DNA of 64,000 nucleotides, taken from NCBI RefSeq assembly GCF_900129465.1, contig NZ_FSRA01000002.1, forward strand, positions 1,240,001-1,304,000, read 5' to 3'. The notes under the pieces were generated by a model that did not search any database, was not told the DNA's origin, and worked only from the letters and a program-made list of their open reading frames with translations. The position numbers were made by a program, and so were the translations under genes. Source of the DNA: Chitinophaga niabensis (GTDB lineage: Bacteria; Bacteroidota; Bacteroidia; Chitinophagales; Chitinophagaceae). Below are positions 29,401 to 36,171 of this stretch, one piece after another; the stretch's first letter is position 1; every line of letters starts with the position of its first letter.

Positions 29401-30410
29401 CCACCTTCAATGTACAGAACCCAACGGCGAATGTAACCTACCGCTGGTATGATGCAGCAACCGGAGGTAATGTACTGCTGGCAAATGGTACGAGCTACAC
29501 AACCGGTGTACTTACTGCGAACATGGACGTTTATGTGGAAGCACTGATTGGTGGAGGTTGCGCAAGTGCCGGCCGGGCAAAAGGTACAGCTACTGTATCT
29601 CCTGTTCCGGGTGCTCCGTTGGTAACAGCAGATGCGAATACGGTTTGTCCGGATAGCAGTGCAACACTGAGAGCTTCTTCTGCACAGCCAGGCCTGATAT
29701 TCAGCTGGTATACTACAGCAACAGGCGGTACGGCAGTATTCACAGGGCCGGTATTCAGAACGCCTGGACTGACCACTGCTACTACTTATTATGCAGCAGC
29801 CGGCTTCAATGGTGGTTGTATGAGTACTACCCGTACACCGGTAACCATCAATATCTATGCAGCATTACCTGCACCAACTGTATCTGTGGCTTCGAAAACA
29901 GCTACATCCGTAACCTTCCAGTGGAATGCTGTTCCAGGTGCGTTGGGTTACAGGGTATCTGCAGATGGCGGTATTACATTCACACAACCAAGCTCCGGCC
30001 TCACCGGTACTACACATACGGTAACGAACCTGTTGCCGAACCAGACCGTGACCTTACAGGTAATGTCTATCGGTGCAACAGAATGTGCTAACAGCGCATG
30101 GTTCCAGGGAGGTGGCGGAACAGATAACCCTGCCGGTAATACCATCTTTGTACCAAATGCCTTCACGCCAAATGGTGACGGATTGAATGATGTGCTCCTT
30201 GTATATGGTACTACCATTGCAACTATGGAGATCAGGATCTACAACCAGTGGGGTCAGATGATCTTTGAATCGAAAGACAAAGGACGTGGATGGGATGGTA
30301 CGATGAGTGGCAAAAAACAACCGGTGGGTGTATACAACTACATCCTGAGAGCTACACTGCAGGACGGCACAACCGTACAGAAACGGGGAACTATAACAAT
30401 CGTCAGATAA
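20430..30410 (+). CDS. Giant T9SS-secreted adhesin with CxxC modules, Ig-like repeats and CHU_C sorting domain
   Basis: 3,326 residues from the ATG at 20430, which gives the cleanest signal peptide (MRKLIVFTAIWLLSWPVANA); an ATG at 20400 is possible. Eight modules of ~150 residues each carry a G-[VIL]-C-x-x-C motif followed by an FPG-Y-x-x-GDS beta strand. About 21 Ig-like repeats of the CHU_C-associated type (pattern TVCxGxxATL...WYxxPTGG...YYVEA...GCAS) alternate with them, then form an unbroken array. Near the end come a fibronectin III-like domain (APTVSVASKTATSVTFQW) and the gliding-associated CHU_C / type B sorting domain (FVPNAFTPNGDGLNDVL...GRGWDG...GVYNYILRA). Proteins of this kind are exported by the type IX secretion system and act as SprB-like surface adhesins. 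The following PorP/SprF gene supports this. The ligand is unknown. Confidence 0.92.
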   Translation: MRKLIVFTAIWLLSWPVANAYAANTAPLSHMQYWWSPTTEISAVTTAENWYGQSPLLHKQENGFLTPADIRSFFAAGPISSPGISDQDILNPLLCLGCTITQQGQSHDGSINTASHITIGIGLATRAGQRIIFPGTYENGDSVVLDFEVPGALSASVLSSIRLQAFNGGSLVTTVNISDLGTLRVLGTGIGTSGKMRAVMPIGGTFDRVEVTIGSLAGLLNELYIYEVTAVVPVTVSPSANPIISPAGQSAVLTASHRLGAATFRWYDVPSGGTPLYTGNIFTTPVLFRGVKQYYVEATTTADGKTSFIRTAANVDVGGGPGLLWTFGDEQQSPRNSGVCALCIVTDPQNAIDADTTTSSMLSMPVGLASSVGQLIRFPGIYQSGDSIVLDLELPGQLYTKQLLSGISIQPYNGASAAGPAIALDNDLVRLQVLGIGVGGTSKFRVVVPSSVTFDGVQVNLNALFAELGFLRVYEAAAMIPVAVTPSPAVTPYNTSVNLNAAIRSAGATFNWYTQPTGGSAVATGASFPTPALTRSTTYYVEAATPDGLTSFKRTVVPVRVGGSDGPLWSHGDTQESPKLSGVCVGCSVQNPLLAVDGDTTTAATVNIPLGVLSSAGQLIRFPGNYQAGDSIILDLGIPAGQLLSAQLLSGIRIETFNGATSNNDAAAFSTALGNAQLLGIPVGSTGKFKVALPATAAFDAVQVSLAPVVGGLGNLQIYEATAMVPVTVNPATQTIPYGTSATINGANRLPSATLNWYTTPTGGTAVFSGPSFVTPNLTRQTKYYVEAATPDGKTSYVRSLATVNVGGGAGPLWTYGDREESPLITGVCLGCNVQDPANAVDGNPNTSSLLNMTVGALGGVSQLIHFPGTYQAGDSIALDLEVPNQLFNAQLLAGINVQTYNGSTPNADAITLDNNAVRLQALGLGVGTTGKFRITIPVNNTFDGVKIGTTAALAGLGNLRVYEAVAFMPVNITPPAPVIPSGTTATMTASVRAPGATYTWYESPTGGTAVGTTASFTTPTLTRSKKYYAEAATPDGKTSFVRTAAPVTVSGGPGPLWTYADQQTSPIIGGICLGCSVQNPNLAVDGDTTTASQEMITVGVAGSVGQLLKFPGTYQAGDSISFTLGVPNQMLSAQLLSGIRVQTFNGTTPNNDAITLDNDLINLQALGLDPTGSVGKFRVTIPVNSGFDGAQVDLTGLVSGLTNLNIYEAAAFIPVTVTPPPPVVVPFGNDTTLTASIRLPGATFSWYDTPTGGTPLATGATFNTPVLIGDRTFYVEASTPDGLKSYIRTAVPVTVRVGPGSPDLSCGRGITQTNGTVGLLCLLCAVNTPELAVDDNPQTSSRLHVPVGLLGGVQQTLTFGHESSVGDSLRIVVGSTTGLLNLALLGNVTIRPRNNGVENAADVRPVNSGLLSLQLLDGGARQVISFVPSQVFDEVEFRITGLATAVTEVNLFYVQQITPMAKVVSDTVNVCSGQTATLNANFPAGATFNWYDAPSGGNLLFTGASYTTPAITADAVYYVAAVSGTGCASETRKPVFVKVGLASVAVTANNITIPQGGTATFNVNTPNPAYTYNWYSVPTGGTPLATGPSFTTPALNVTTTYYVEATTSTGCASAQRIPVIATVQVVNPDIPCDAATAQVSNVNGICLGCYVDNQSSAVDASTTTFSTIHVIAGLLGGYAQQTLIFPNPSDLGDSVRLVMSFPASLADAALLGSVQIATYNGTQYNNDRANLTGGGLLNLQLLPGNQTAIVTFAPAAVFDRVEVRMNAGLATALSAANIHFAQRFIPVPDVTPDTVNTCVGSTATIAVAPRTNTIFRWYSQATGGTPLFTGTTFQSGPVSTDTAFYVEAVKASINCPNPIRTKAVVKITGAPAAPTLDNTSVNTCAGTTATIKATAPVGATFRWYAQQTGGTPIFTGNTFITPALDSSVIYYAETISSGGCASATRTAVQVNITARPATPDITPPSAAVCAGSVTTLTATSTTPGVVFNWYSSAAMDNLLFTGASFTTPALTATTSYFVVAVNGQCASAAAKMVTVTVNAVPAKPTVSINPASGLVEYGQTAVLTASSASPGAITYRWFLDSLGTTPIFTGAAYTTQPLTNNTRYFVEAVGESGCASIGRTGVTVLVNRNFNPGCDFANSQSHTTNGLCVLCAVNNPDNSVDNDTTNVTNISIPVGVGGNVSYFMNFGSLASAGDTVKVRLSFPTGLVDLSLLSNITITSYNGTTSNNDTKALDAAGLKLVLLGGSDQRAALFAPGAAYDRIEIRITGLATLLTSVNIQYANRILASPTVTVDNTTVCAGAQATLTATASDSTTVRWYTVPTGGTPVFTGKVFTTPVLNATTTYYAESFRASTNCANPIRTSATIQVLTVPQTPQILSGDTAICAGNSAILRARAVDPAHTIRWFLSSTGGTAVSLDSLFVTGALTTTTVFYAEAYNGSCGSAVRVPVTVTVGTAPNDPVLESGNLTICSGTSATLRVTSATTGITINWYTVQSGGTPVSTGAQFTTPALSTTTIYYVEATSTAGGCANGGGRIQAVVNVNATPAVPVLVDAVRITCRNQPATLSVQNPVAGITYNWYSAATGGTLLSTGATYTTGPLTDTATFFVEAVGTGNCPSTSRAVASVSVVSTLNPPTVESANVTVCRGAQATLRVQNPLGGVTYNWYDAPGGNKLFTGAVFLTGVQVTGSSYYVEAVSSGGCASATMTRVDVQVTDAPTLPVVLGNTTVCQGDAISLSIQNPAAGLTYSWYDAAAGGNRLAQGTTFAPTGVTSSVTYYVEASSGVCSSAGRTPVTITVNPAPPTVTVDATAKTVCIGNTADLHVVNPQPGLTYRWYDAAVGGTIVSSSPDFITPALSANKDYYVAAINGSNCASVTRTRVSVTVTNGPAVPAAPAEVTVCRGNRPTVSVQNANANLQYRWYDAPIGGTLLFTGNTYSTADPLNVKDTVYLEASLPGGTCISNGRAQVILIPADAPGNPVLVNSGAVTVCTGTTATFNVQNPTANVTYRWYDAATGGNVLLANGTSYTTGVLTANMDVYVEALIGGGCASAGRAKGTATVSPVPGAPLVTADANTVCPDSSATLRASSAQPGLIFSWYTTATGGTAVFTGPVFRTPGLTTATTYYAAAGFNGGCMSTTRTPVTINIYAALPAPTVSVASKTATSVTFQWNAVPGALGYRVSADGGITFTQPSSGLTGTTHTVTNLLPNQTVTLQVMSIGATECANSAWFQGGGGTDNPAGNTIFVPNAFTPNGDGLNDVLLVYGTTIATMEIRIYNQWGQMIFESKDKGRGWDGTMSGKKQPVGVYNYILRATLQDGTTVQKRGTITIVR
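21402..24335 (+). repeat. ~733-bp in-frame tandem repeat (CxxC module plus Ig-like domain)
   Basis: The tryptophan codon of the LLWTFGD / PLWSHGD / PLWTYGD / PLWTYAD motif falls at 21402, 22134, 22869 and 23601, spacings of 732, 735 and 732 bp. Each ~244-residue unit contains one CxxC module and one Ig-like domain. The copies have diverged at the DNA level but share blocks such as ACTTACCAGGCGGGAGACAG. A related unit precedes (from about 20690) and a degenerate one follows (about 24335). Confidence 0.85.
24810..29870 (+). repeat. Array of ~16 Ig-like repeats (CHU_C-associated type), interrupted by two CxxC modules
   Basis: Units of about 85 residues (~250 bp) repeat with the pattern [TS]-V-C-x-G-x-x-A-T-L ... 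WY-[DS]-A-x-x-GG ... YYVEA ... CAS. Two or four units follow each of the sixth and seventh CxxC modules (near 24345 and 25315). Ten uninterrupted units follow the eighth (near 26825). Paired cysteines within each unit (V-C-x-G and G-C-A-S) probably form a disulfide, fitting an exported stalk. Confidence 0.85.
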
Positions 30411-30435
30411 CCCAGACACCAGGCAAGCAATACAT

Positions 30436-30470
30436 GCCGGAATGAAGTAACCCTTCATTCCGGCTTATTC
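30436..30470 (+). terminator. Intercistronic hairpin between adhesin and PorP/SprF genes
   Basis: GCCGGAATGAAG at 30436-30447 and CTTCATTCCGGC at 30453-30464 are perfect 12-bp complements with a 5-nt loop, followed by TTATTCC. The U tract is weak, so partial termination or mRNA stabilisation between the adhesin and the downstream partner genes seems more likely than full termination. Confidence 0.65.
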
Positions 30471-30493
30471 CAAACTCGAAAAATTTTCTTCCT

Positions 30494-31504
30494 ATGAAGA
30501 GTAAAATTTTAATAGCAGTGCTTTCATTGTGCACTTTATATGTAAAGCCCTCAATGGCACAGGTTGATCCGCATTTTGCACAGTATTATGCATACCCACT
30601 CTGGCTGAATCCTGCATTGGCAGGTGTGATAGATGGTGATTACAGGCTTACGGGCAACTATCGTAATCAGTGGGCTAATTTCGGCACGCCTTATTCTACT
30701 GCAGGCGTATCATTTGATGCGGCTACAGAAAAGAACGTGGGGCTTGGTATTACAGCCCTGAATATGTCTGCCGGGGAAGCAGGATATAACTACTTCAACG
30801 CCATGGCCACCGTTTCCTATAGTGGGGTAAAGATGGGTGCGAATGGAACTACAAGACTGGTGGCAGGTATCCAGGCCGGGGTGATCAATCGCCGTGTGGA
30901 CCAGTCCAAATTCCAGTTGGGCAGCCAGTATAACCCCGTAATGGGATTTGATCCGAACATCCCATCCGGCGAAACATTACGCGCTACTTCTTCTACTGTA
31001 TTTGATGCAAATGCAGGGATCATGTTATTTGATGGTAATCCCAATCACCGTTTCAACCCATTCATTGGTTTTTCCGGCGCACACCTTACCCAACCGGAAG
31101 ATCCCTTTGTTGCTGAGAATAAAGAATCTAAATCATTACCCGTCCGTTATGTGGCACATGGCGGTTCCCGCATCCGTGTAACAGATATGGTGAACCTCAC
31201 ACCGCATGGACTGTACATGCGCCAGGGTAATGCAGAAGAAATTGTAGCAGGAGTGTATTCCCAGATCAGGGTGAATCCTGAGTTCGATCTTTTACTGGGG
31301 GCCAACTACCGGGTGAACGATGCGGTCTCTCCTTTTGCCGGTTTCAGCTATAAGAGCTTCACACTGGGCTTGAGCTATGATGCCAATACTTCCAACCTGA
31401 GAAGGTTAACCACCGGCAGCAATGCATTTGAACTTTCTTTATCCTTTATAGGCCGCAAACGTAGAATTATGCAGCCGGAATACTTTATCTGTCCGAGGTT
31501 ATAA
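30494..31504 (+). CDS. PorP/SprF family type IX secretion system membrane protein
   Basis: 336 residues with a signal peptide (ending KPSMAQ). The family start is visible just after it: VDPHFAQYYAYPLWLNPALAGVIDGDYRLTGNYRNQWANF, followed by an outer membrane barrel with typical strands (AGVSFDAATEKNVGLGITALNMSAGEAGYNYFN...). PorP/SprF proteins sit in the outer membrane. In Flavobacterium johnsoniae SprF is needed for SprB secretion or surface attachment, and such genes usually lie directly after a giant CHU_C-type adhesin, as here. Spacing to the adhesin is 83 bp with a hairpin; the next gene is 23 bp downstream. It is probably dedicated to the giant adhesin. Confidence 0.95.
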   Translation: MKSKILIAVLSLCTLYVKPSMAQVDPHFAQYYAYPLWLNPALAGVIDGDYRLTGNYRNQWANFGTPYSTAGVSFDAATEKNVGLGITALNMSAGEAGYNYFNAMATVSYSGVKMGANGTTRLVAGIQAGVINRRVDQSKFQLGSQYNPVMGFDPNIPSGETLRATSSTVFDANAGIMLFDGNPNHRFNPFIGFSGAHLTQPEDPFVAENKESKSLPVRYVAHGGSRIRVTDMVNLTPHGLYMRQGNAEEIVAGVYSQIRVNPEFDLLLGANYRVNDAVSPFAGFSYKSFTLGLSYDANTSNLRRLTTGSNAFELSLSFIGRKRRIMQPEYFICPRL

Positions 31505-31527
31505 TCGTAACACCAAAAGAGGAAATT

Positions 31528-33528
31528 ATGAAAAGATTTACACTCATCCTGCTGTTGGTTTTAACAGGTCTTGTTAATCCTTTGCAGGCACAGACATATG
31601 TAACTGATTTCAAACGTACGGCGGATAATTATTTTGCACAGAAAGATTACTATTCCGCCGCGCAATATTACAGCAAAGCACTGGGCACTTTTACGGTAAA
31701 ACCCGGAGAGTATAAACCTTACCTGCTGGAGAAAGGAGGGAAAAGCAAACAGAAAAGGCTGAAAGATTATGAGCAGGTAGTGTATCGCCTTGCTGAATCC
31801 TACAGGATGTATAATGATTTTGGTAATGCAGGCAAATGGTATGCAGAAGCCATCAACTTTGATCCTGTACAGTTCCCGCTGGTAAAGTATTGGTATGGGG
31901 TGTGCCTCAGGGCTAATGCAAAGACCGGCGAGGATTATGAAAATGCACTCGCGCAATTTCAACAGTTCAAACAATCCTATAAGGGAACGGATGAATATTC
32001 CAACAGGACCAATATCGAAATTCAAAGTTGTGAATTTGCGATAGAGGAAATGAAACATCCGCCAAGATATGAAGTAGTAAAAGTGGCAGGGAACATCAAC
32101 CAGGGTGGTGCAAACTATGCCCCGGTACCGGTGAGCAATAACACATTCTACTTTACTTCTTCCCGCCCGGATTCCACATTACTTGTAAAGAAATCAAATC
32201 CTTTCATCAATACACTATACATCGCCAAGGGAGAGAATAGCAGTTTTGATAGCAATGAGAAATTATCCATACCCATGGAAAAGGGCACAGAACAAGGAGT
32301 TGCTGCTATTGCTCCCGATGGCAATACGTTGTATGTAACAAGATGGACAATCAAAGACGGCAATAAACAATCCGCCATCTACCGCAGCAACAAAGCCGGT
32401 AACGGGTGGACGGAACCACAGTTGCTGGATGCTACTATCAATGCTGCCGGTTACAGTGCAAAGGAACCTTTCGTTACTTCAGACGGTAAATATTTCCTCT
32501 TTGTATCAGACCGCCCCGGCGGCATGGGGAAATTTGACCTGTGGTATTGTACCATCAGCAGTGGCGGTACGCTAAGCGCAGCCAATAACATGGGTAATAC
32601 CATCAACACCAAAGAAGAAGAAAGCGCGCCTTTTTATGATCCTAATAAACAGGTGCTCGTATTCAGCTCTAATGGCCGTGTTGGTTTTGGCGGGCAGGAT
32701 TTTTTCAGCAGCAAGGGAAGTTTTGGTGGATGGACGGTGCCGGAGAACATGGGGTATCCTTTGAACTCCGCTAAAGATGATCAGTATTATGCCGCTTTGC
32801 AACCAAAGAATGCATTAAATAAAGGGTATATCAGTTCAGACAGGGAATCCATCTGCTGCCTGGAAATATTTGCGGTTAAACGCAAAGCCAAAATGGCCGG
32901 AGGTTTAGTGATGGATTGCGAAACAGGCAAACCGCTGGAAGGTGCAAAGATCACTTTGCTTGATAGTACGCAAAGGAATACACTCGAAACACAAACCACA
33001 GGTTATGGCGGTAATTATATGTTTGAACTGGAGATGAATAAAAAGTATAAAGTACTGATAGAAAAAGATAATTACTTCTCAAAGAATTTTTCCTTCAATA
33101 CGGAACAACTCTCCATGGTGGACTCCATGATGAACCCTACTGTTTGTCTGAAACGATTTGAAATGAACAAACCGATTGTGATCAATGATATCTTCTATGA
33201 TTACAATAAAGCCACATTGCGGCCGGAATCGAAACTGATCCTCGATTCGCTGTATTACCTGTTGCTGGATAATCCAAAGATGGAAATAGAACTTGGAGCA
33301 CATACGGATAGTAAAGGAACAGATGCTTACAACCTTAAATTATCCAATGCGCGTGCTAAATCCTGTGTGGACTACCTGATCAGTAAAGGCATTCCACAGA
33401 CCCGCGTAGTGAGTAAAGGTTATGGTGAATCAAGACCGGTAGCGCCGAACACATTGCCTAATGGTAAAGACAACCCGGATGGAAGGCAATTAAACCGCCG
33501 GACGGAGTTTAAAGTGTTACGGAATTAA
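31528..33528 (+). CDS. OmpA-family protein with TPR, PD40 propeller and carboxypeptidase-regulatory domains (PorE-like)
   Basis: 666 residues with a signal peptide (ending NPLQAQ). Order of domains: helical TPR-like repeats (about 25-160: FAQKDYYSAAQYYSKALG, FGNAGKWYAEAINFDP). Next is a WD40/PD40-like propeller (about 190-445: NTFYFTSSRPDS, GNTLYVTRW, GKYFLFVSDRPGGMGKFDLWY, VLVFSSNGRVGFGGQDFF). Then a CNA_B/carboxypeptidase-regulatory domain (about 455-530), and an OmpA domain (about 548-666) with GAHTDSKGTDAYNLKLSNARAKS. This is the architecture of PorE-like proteins that tether the type IX machinery or its substrates to peptidoglycan. It is the third gene of the adhesin operon and is closed by a strong terminator. 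Confidence 0.92.
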   Translation: MKRFTLILLLVLTGLVNPLQAQTYVTDFKRTADNYFAQKDYYSAAQYYSKALGTFTVKPGEYKPYLLEKGGKSKQKRLKDYEQVVYRLAESYRMYNDFGNAGKWYAEAINFDPVQFPLVKYWYGVCLRANAKTGEDYENALAQFQQFKQSYKGTDEYSNRTNIEIQSCEFAIEEMKHPPRYEVVKVAGNINQGGANYAPVPVSNNTFYFTSSRPDSTLLVKKSNPFINTLYIAKGENSSFDSNEKLSIPMEKGTEQGVAAIAPDGNTLYVTRWTIKDGNKQSAIYRSNKAGNGWTEPQLLDATINAAGYSAKEPFVTSDGKYFLFVSDRPGGMGKFDLWYCTISSGGTLSAANNMGNTINTKEEESAPFYDPNKQVLVFSSNGRVGFGGQDFFSSKGSFGGWTVPENMGYPLNSAKDDQYYAALQPKNALNKGYISSDRESICCLEIFAVKRKAKMAGGLVMDCETGKPLEGAKITLLDSTQRNTLETQTTGYGGNYMFELEMNKKYKVLIEKDNYFSKNFSFNTEQLSMVDSMMNPTVCLKRFEMNKPIVINDIFYDYNKATLRPESKLILDSLYYLLLDNPKMEIELGAHTDSKGTDAYNLKLSNARAKSCVDYLISKGIPQTRVVSKGYGESRPVAPNTLPNGKDNPDGRQLNRRTEFKVLRN

Positions 33529-33598
33529 TTCAGATAACGCAGTAAGAAGTTCTGAGCGGGAATTCTTTCCCAATATGAACCATATCCTATCATATACA

Positions 33599-33633
33599 AG
33601 TAGTAGCCGGCATCCGCCGGCTACTACTATTTT
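33599..33633 (+). terminator. Rho-independent terminator of the adhesin operon
   Basis: AGTAGTAGCCGGC at 33599-33611 pairs perfectly with GCCGGCTACTACT at 33616-33628 around an ATCC loop, followed by ATTTTGG. It lies 71 bp after the PD40/OmpA gene stop. Confidence 0.85.
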
Positions 33634-33661
33634 GGATCGATCTAATGAAAAAGAAGGTAAT

Positions 33662-33691
33662 AAAAAGGCTGCCCTGCATTGCAGAACAGCC
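33662..33691 (-). terminator. Terminator of the minus-strand lipoprotein gene
   Basis: Read on the minus strand, GGCTG (from 33691) pairs with CAGCC (to 33667), with an inner CTGCA/TGCAG pairing. A TTTTTA tract (33666-33662) follows. It lies about 30 bp past the lipoprotein stop at 33723. Confidence 0.8.
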
Positions 33692-33722
33692 CTCTCCATC
33701 TATCAACTAAAAAATAGTACGC

Positions 33723-34232
33723 TTATTTTCCGATCTTAGCTCTTGCAACGTTGCTATCAGCAGGAGGTGTAGCAGCGGTTACATAGTGAACTCTTGCAAA
33801 GTAGCTGTACTTCAGCAGAGAATCGTAGTTAAACTTAACAGAATCACCTGTTGCAGGTTTGATCTTCTTAACCGTAATGGTTTTGATCACAGCAGCATCA
33901 TTAGTGGTGCTCTTCTCTGAACCCAGGTCTAAACCAACTTCCAGCGTTGGATTTTGCGTACGGAGCAAAGCAGTATCGCCTTTGATCACGCTGAATTTGT
34001 AAGTGATGTCTTTAGTGCTTTTGTTGATCTTAATGGTCAGATCAAAAGTACTGTCTGTTCTTTCCTGAATGGTCACTGTTCCACCTCCGATTTCAGTCGC
34101 CGTTCTCAGTGGGATTTCTTTTTTGCGTAATACTCTTGCAGGATCATCGTCAGAGCAGGATGCGAGGGAAATTCCAAAGATAGCAGTAGCGATAAGCCCC
34201 AGTGAAAGAGCTTTGTTTTTGTTAATAAGCAT
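33723..34232 (-). CDS. Putative lipoprotein of unknown function
   Basis: 169 residues. The N-terminus is a lipoprotein signal: a Lys-rich start, a hydrophobic stretch, then the lipobox L-A-S-C (about residues 23-26) followed by SDDD. The acidic residues after Cys fit the Bacteroidota lipoprotein export signal that favours surface display. The mature part is a predicted beta domain (GGGTVTIQERTDSTFDLTI, ITYKFSVIKGDTALL, TITVKKIKPATGDSVKF) with no motif I recognise. It is monocistronic with its own terminator and a 470-bp upstream region. Base composition is like its neighbours. Function unknown. Confidence 0.8.
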   Translation of the reverse strand: MLINKNKALSLGLIATAIFGISLASCSDDDPARVLRKKEIPLRTATEIGGGTVTIQERTDSTFDLTIKINKSTKDITYKFSVIKGDTALLRTQNPTLEVGLDLGSEKSTTNDAAVIKTITVKKIKPATGDSVKFNYDSLLKYSYFARVHYVTAATPPADSNVARAKIGK

Positions 34233-34703
34233 GGTTTCCGTTTTAAATTAGCTTGTTTTCAAATTAGGTTAAAGTGTATTCCCGTTTGTGGTACGCTTGT
34301 AAAACGGGCATCGTTTTAAAATGTTACAAACATTTTAACGATTTCTTTGCAAATACCCCTGTTAGTATAGGTGAAACCGGCTGTGATGGCTTGTTTCACT
34401 ATGAAATAATTTTTTTATTTATCCTGTATACTCCTGAATAACAATCTCCGGCAACGATTGGTTTTAGGAATTATTGTTAAGGATGAAACCAATTCGTCCG
34501 GCATGCGGCAGGGATAAAACGGCGTTGTAATTTTTCGAATGGCCAAATCAATGAAACAATTACCTTTGTATCCTTCAATACAACGCATATGAAAATGTAA
34601 TACCGTCGGCCTATTTGCGTGCTGACGATCTCCTCCCCGAACTATCGCGCTATAACCTGGTGCATTACACCTTATTCTATTTATTAAATATCAACATTAC
34701 TAC
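34233..34703. other. Divergent intergenic region between lipoprotein and MATE genes
   Basis: 471 bp without a supported gene. It contains an inverted repeat (CGTT..AAAATGTT / AACATTTT AACG, 34312-34340) roughly 80 bp upstream of the lipoprotein start. It also contains TACCTTTG at 34561-34568, a match to the TAnnTTTG -7 box on the plus strand, about 135 bp before the MATE start; no TTG is properly spaced upstream of it. Confidence 0.5.
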
Positions 34704-36119
34704 ATGCGAACTATTACGCACGTTACGTCGCGCACATACAGGCTTTTTCAATTAATTAAGGAAGCGCTGAAAGGAGACGAAAAAGTTTATACAACCGGGA
34801 GTATCAACCGGGCATTAATATTACTGGCCATTCCCATGATGCTGGAAATGACCATGGAATCGTTATTCGCATTGGTGGATGCTTTCTTTGTGGGAAGATT
34901 AGGCAAGGCCGCTATTTCCACTGTAGGATTAACAGAATCTGTATTAAGCCTCATATATGCCATCGCCGTTGGGATCAGTATGGCTGCCACTGCCGTAGTG
35001 GCCAGGCGTATTGGAGAAAAAGATCCTGAAGGAGCTTCCAAAGCTGCGGTACAGGCACTTTACCTGTCACTGGGGTTTTCTGTGATCGTGAGCATTTGCG
35101 GCATTCTCTTTTCCAGGGAGATCCTGGGACTGATGGGAGCCGATGCAGAAATGATCCGTTCAGGACATACGTACACACAAATAGCCATGGGCTCTAACCT
35201 GGTGATCGTACTGCTTTTCCTGATCAACGGGATCTTCCGTGGTGCCGGTGAGGCCAGTATCGCTATGAGGAGTTTATGGCTGGCCAATATCCTGAACATC
35301 ATCCTGTGTCCGCTGTTTATATATGGACTGGGGCCTGTTCCTGCATTTGGACTGGAAGGTGCTGCGATAGCCACAACAATTGGCCGTGGTACCGGCGTGG
35401 CTTATCAGTTATACCATTTATTCAGTGGTAAAAGAACTATCCAGGTGAGCTGGCGGCATATCCGTCCTGAATGGGAGACCATTGCGAAGATGATCAAACT
35501 GGCTTCCGGTGGTACCTTGCAATTCCTGATCGGTTCAGCCAGCTGGATCTTCCTGATCCGCATTATTTCCCAGTTTGGAGAAGATGCGCTGGCAGGTTAT
35601 ACTTTTGCCATCCGCATCATTGTGTTTGCTATCCTTCCTGCATGGGGCGTAGCAAATGCAGCTGCTACCCTGGTAGGGCAAAACCTGGGAGCAGGAGAAC
35701 CAGAGCGGGCAGAGAAGAGCGTCTGGAAGGCGGCTTATTTAAATATGATCATACTGGGCTTCGTGTCCATTGTGTTCATCATCTTTGCACCCTGGATGCT
35801 GAGCTTCTTCTCTAAAGACCCGGCTGTACTGGCTTACGGAATAGAAGGGCTGCGACTGATCAGTCTCGGGTATATCTTTTATGCATTCGGGATGGTGATG
35901 GCACAATCTTTCAATGGGGCCGGAGATACCAGAACACCTACCATTATTAATTTAATAGGCTTCTGGGTGATACAGATACCCCTGGCCTGGTTCCTGGCCA
36001 TTCCATTGAAATGGGGGCCTACAGGGGTTTTCTGGGCTATCTTCATTGCAGAGTCAATAATCGCTACCATGGCGGTGATCATATTCCGGAAGGGGAAATG
36101 GAAGAAAGTAAAGGTTTAG
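34704..36119 (+). CDS. MATE family efflux transporter
   Basis: 471 residues with about 12 membrane helices. The MatE pattern is clear in both halves: ILLAIPMMLEMTMESLFALVDAFFVGRLG near residue 30 and MIKLASGGTLQFLIGSASWIFLIRIIS near residue 255. Connecting motifs include AVGISMAATAVVARRIGEKDPEGA and NGIFRGAGEASIAM in the first half, and NAAATLVGQNLGAGEPERAE and SFNGAGDTRTP in the second. MATE proteins export cationic drugs or metabolites in exchange for H+ or Na+. The inner membrane location is certain, but the substrate is not. The gene stands alone. Confidence 0.96.
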   Translation: MRTITHVTSRTYRLFQLIKEALKGDEKVYTTGSINRALILLAIPMMLEMTMESLFALVDAFFVGRLGKAAISTVGLTESVLSLIYAIAVGISMAATAVVARRIGEKDPEGASKAAVQALYLSLGFSVIVSICGILFSREILGLMGADAEMIRSGHTYTQIAMGSNLVIVLLFLINGIFRGAGEASIAMRSLWLANILNIILCPLFIYGLGPVPAFGLEGAAIATTIGRGTGVAYQLYHLFSGKRTIQVSWRHIRPEWETIAKMIKLASGGTLQFLIGSASWIFLIRIISQFGEDALAGYTFAIRIIVFAILPAWGVANAAATLVGQNLGAGEPERAEKSVWKAAYLNMIILGFVSIVFIIFAPWMLSFFSKDPAVLAYGIEGLRLISLGYIFYAFGMVMAQSFNGAGDTRTPTIINLIGFWVIQIPLAWFLAIPLKWGPTGVFWAIFIAESIIATMAVIIFRKGKWKKVKV

Positions 36120-36131
36120 TAGCTAATTGCT

Positions 36132-36139
36132 TACATTTG
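36132..36139 (+). promoter_or_regulatory. TACATTTG -7-like box before the PfkB kinase gene
   Basis: TACATTTG matches TAnnTTTG and ends 32 nt before the ATG at 36172, a normal leader length. A well-spaced TTG -33 element is not evident. Confidence 0.4.
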
Positions 36140-36171
36140 CTGCGTTTTTCAACCTTTAATTAATTCATTAC

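Noticed and set aside
20690..29870. Repeats considered as a CRISPR array or VNTR outside coding sequence
   Set aside because: The units are in frame, about 250 or 733 bp long, diverged, and encode recognisable Ig-like and CxxC modules.
20837..30217. Many long open frames on the minus strand across the giant adhesin gene
   Set aside because: They mirror the repeat pattern of the plus-strand gene, are Thr/Val/Pro-biased, lack start context, and recur once per repeat unit. They are codon-bias shadows.
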